Shown: positions 63,529 through 64,000 of the stretch, piece by piece
Layout of the letters: every line of letters starts with the position of its first letter
Position numbering within the stretch: position 1 is the stretch's first letter
Assembly: GCA_947629015.1 (NCBI GenBank)
Contig: CANRCB010000002.1
Location: 1 to 64,000 of the forward strand
DNA from: an uncultured Gemmiger sp.
GTDB taxonomy: Bacteria; Bacillota; Clostridia; Oscillospirales; Ruminococcaceae
Length of the DNA: 64,000 bases
Direction: 5' to 3'
Position numbers and translations under genes: made by a program
The notes under the pieces: model-generated
Databases searched by the model: none
What the model saw: the letters and a program-made list of their open reading frames with translations, nothing else
Told to the model about the DNA's origin: nothing

Positions 63529-63563
63529 GGTGTCCCACTCCTTCTTTTGTACAGCGTTGTTTC

Positions 63564-63598
63564 GGTATAGCGCCGGGCCGCGCGGCCCAAACTATACC
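63564..63598. promoter_or_regulatory. Dyad symmetric region between divergent genes
   Basis: GGTATAG (63564-63570) and CTATACC (63592-63598) are inverted around the GC palindrome GGGCCGCGCGGCCC. Each end reads as a TATACC -10 box for the gene on its side. Confidence 0.5.
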
Positions 63599-63626
63599 TG
63601 AAGTTTGCTGCAAAGAGGGGTCGTTT

Positions 63627-64000
63627 ATGCATCCACGCACTACGGGTTTTGGATGGTTCTGCCGGAGCCTGATCCTGACCTTGGCCCTGCTGCTGCCCAT
63701 GGTGGCGGCCACGGCCTTCCTGGTCGACCAGCGCCAGCAGCAGCGGGCGCTCATCGGCGTCGACGCGGCGCAGAGCGGCGTGCCGGTGGCGGCGGGCGCG
63801 CAGACCGCCCACCGGCTGCTGCTGGCGGTGCAGGGCGAGGAGCCGGAATTCCTGCTTGCCCGCATCGACGGGCCGGGGGCCGCCGTCACGCTGTGCGCGG
63901 TGCCCGGCGCAGCGCTGGTGCAGGCGCCCTCCGGCCAGACCACCCTGGCGGCGTGCTATCTTGCCGCCGGGCCGGCGCGCGCGGCGCAGCTGCTGGGGCA
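63627..64000 (+). CDS. Membrane-anchored protein, possibly LytR/CpsA/Psr-like (3' end outside window)
   Basis: 124 codons visible. A basic start and one span (WFCRSLILTLALLLPMVAATAFLV) precede an extracellular part where HRLLLAVQGEEPEFLLARIDGPGAAVTLCAVPGAALV and TTLAACYLAAGPARAAQLLG resemble the LCP domain opening (LLLGTDSR.. ADTMMLVSID.. VSIPRDT). The key Arg/Asp residues are missing or diverged, so the assignment is tentative. AGAGGGG precedes the ATG. Confidence 0.5.
   Translation, partial: MHPRTTGFGWFCRSLILTLALLLPMVAATAFLVDQRQQQRALIGVDAAQSGVPVAAGAQTAHRLLLAVQGEEPEFLLARIDGPGAAVTLCAVPGAALVQAPSGQTTLAACYLAAGPARAAQLLG

Overview
The window looks like a chromosome segment of a high-GC gut Firmicute of the Oscillospiraceae/Ruminococcaceae type (Gemmiger/Subdoligranulum/Faecalibacterium-like). 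This rests on strong AGGAGG ribosome binding sites, well-spaced sigma-A promoters (TTGNNN-17-TATANT), a SpoIIE-type phosphatase, a GlnRS, a CBS-containing family II pyrophosphatase, a YtrA-like GntR/ABC operon and many short intergenic repeats. The genus is an inference. No rRNA, CRISPR array, phage or complete insertion sequence is visible; there is one tRNA (Lys-UUU).

Layout. 1-9500: a partial secreted protein, pyk, luxS, a candidate GNAT/small-protein pair, mnmA, pta, a GH2 glycosidase with a small partner gene, and a DUF4230 protein. 9500-17000: murE and tsaD, a repeat-filled gap, glnS convergent with aspS, and a small export protein divergent from aspS. 17000-21800: a 17-repeat leucine-rich surface protein with duplicated DUF4214 domains, then a type I pullulanase. 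21800-29500: a complete F-type ATP synthase operon atpZIBEFHAGDC, whose c subunit carries two carboxylates (E33 and E66) and whose atpH-atpA junction is filled by a repeat. 29500-33750: a MATE exporter divergent from a GntR-ABC transporter operon. 33750-34040: a compact locus with every structural mark of a type I toxin-antitoxin module (25-residue peptide, convergent antisense RNA, shared terminator). 34040-41130: citrate synthase with a leader terminator, CBS-pyrophosphatase, TypA/BipA and an LtaS-like phosphotransferase. 41300-44760: a lower-GC, partly decayed accessory island (BAAT-like hydrolase, frameshifted CPBP protease, small membrane peptide, ATC hydrolase, HMA protein). 44760-49650: a structured repeat and a 2-hydroxyacyl-CoA dehydratase-type activase system that appears split by a repeat. 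49800-64000: TetR/HD pair, DtxR/threonine aldolase pair, SGNH hydrolase, a macro-domain/HTH fusion next to a VWA protein, tRNA-Lys, a CarD-like regulator, an EF-G paralogue, SpoIIE and a partial LytR/CpsA/Psr-like membrane protein.

The housekeeping genes cover central carbon metabolism (pyruvate kinase, phosphotransacetylase, citrate synthase), energy conservation (ATP synthase), translation (glnS, aspS, mnmA, tsaD, typA, EF-G paralogue) and envelope synthesis (murE, LtaS-like). Several families of short palindromic or purine-rich repeats sit between them and in two places lie inside what look like formerly continuous units (atpH-atpA and the activase/dehydratase pair).

The most interesting signals are the type I toxin-antitoxin locus at 33749-34037, the macro-HTH/VWA pair at 54723-56707, the GNAT/small-protein pair at 3340-4125, the two-carboxylate c ring, the covarying hairpin repeats at 5350-5570 and 44773-45117, and the (TA)n frameshift in the CPBP protease gene.
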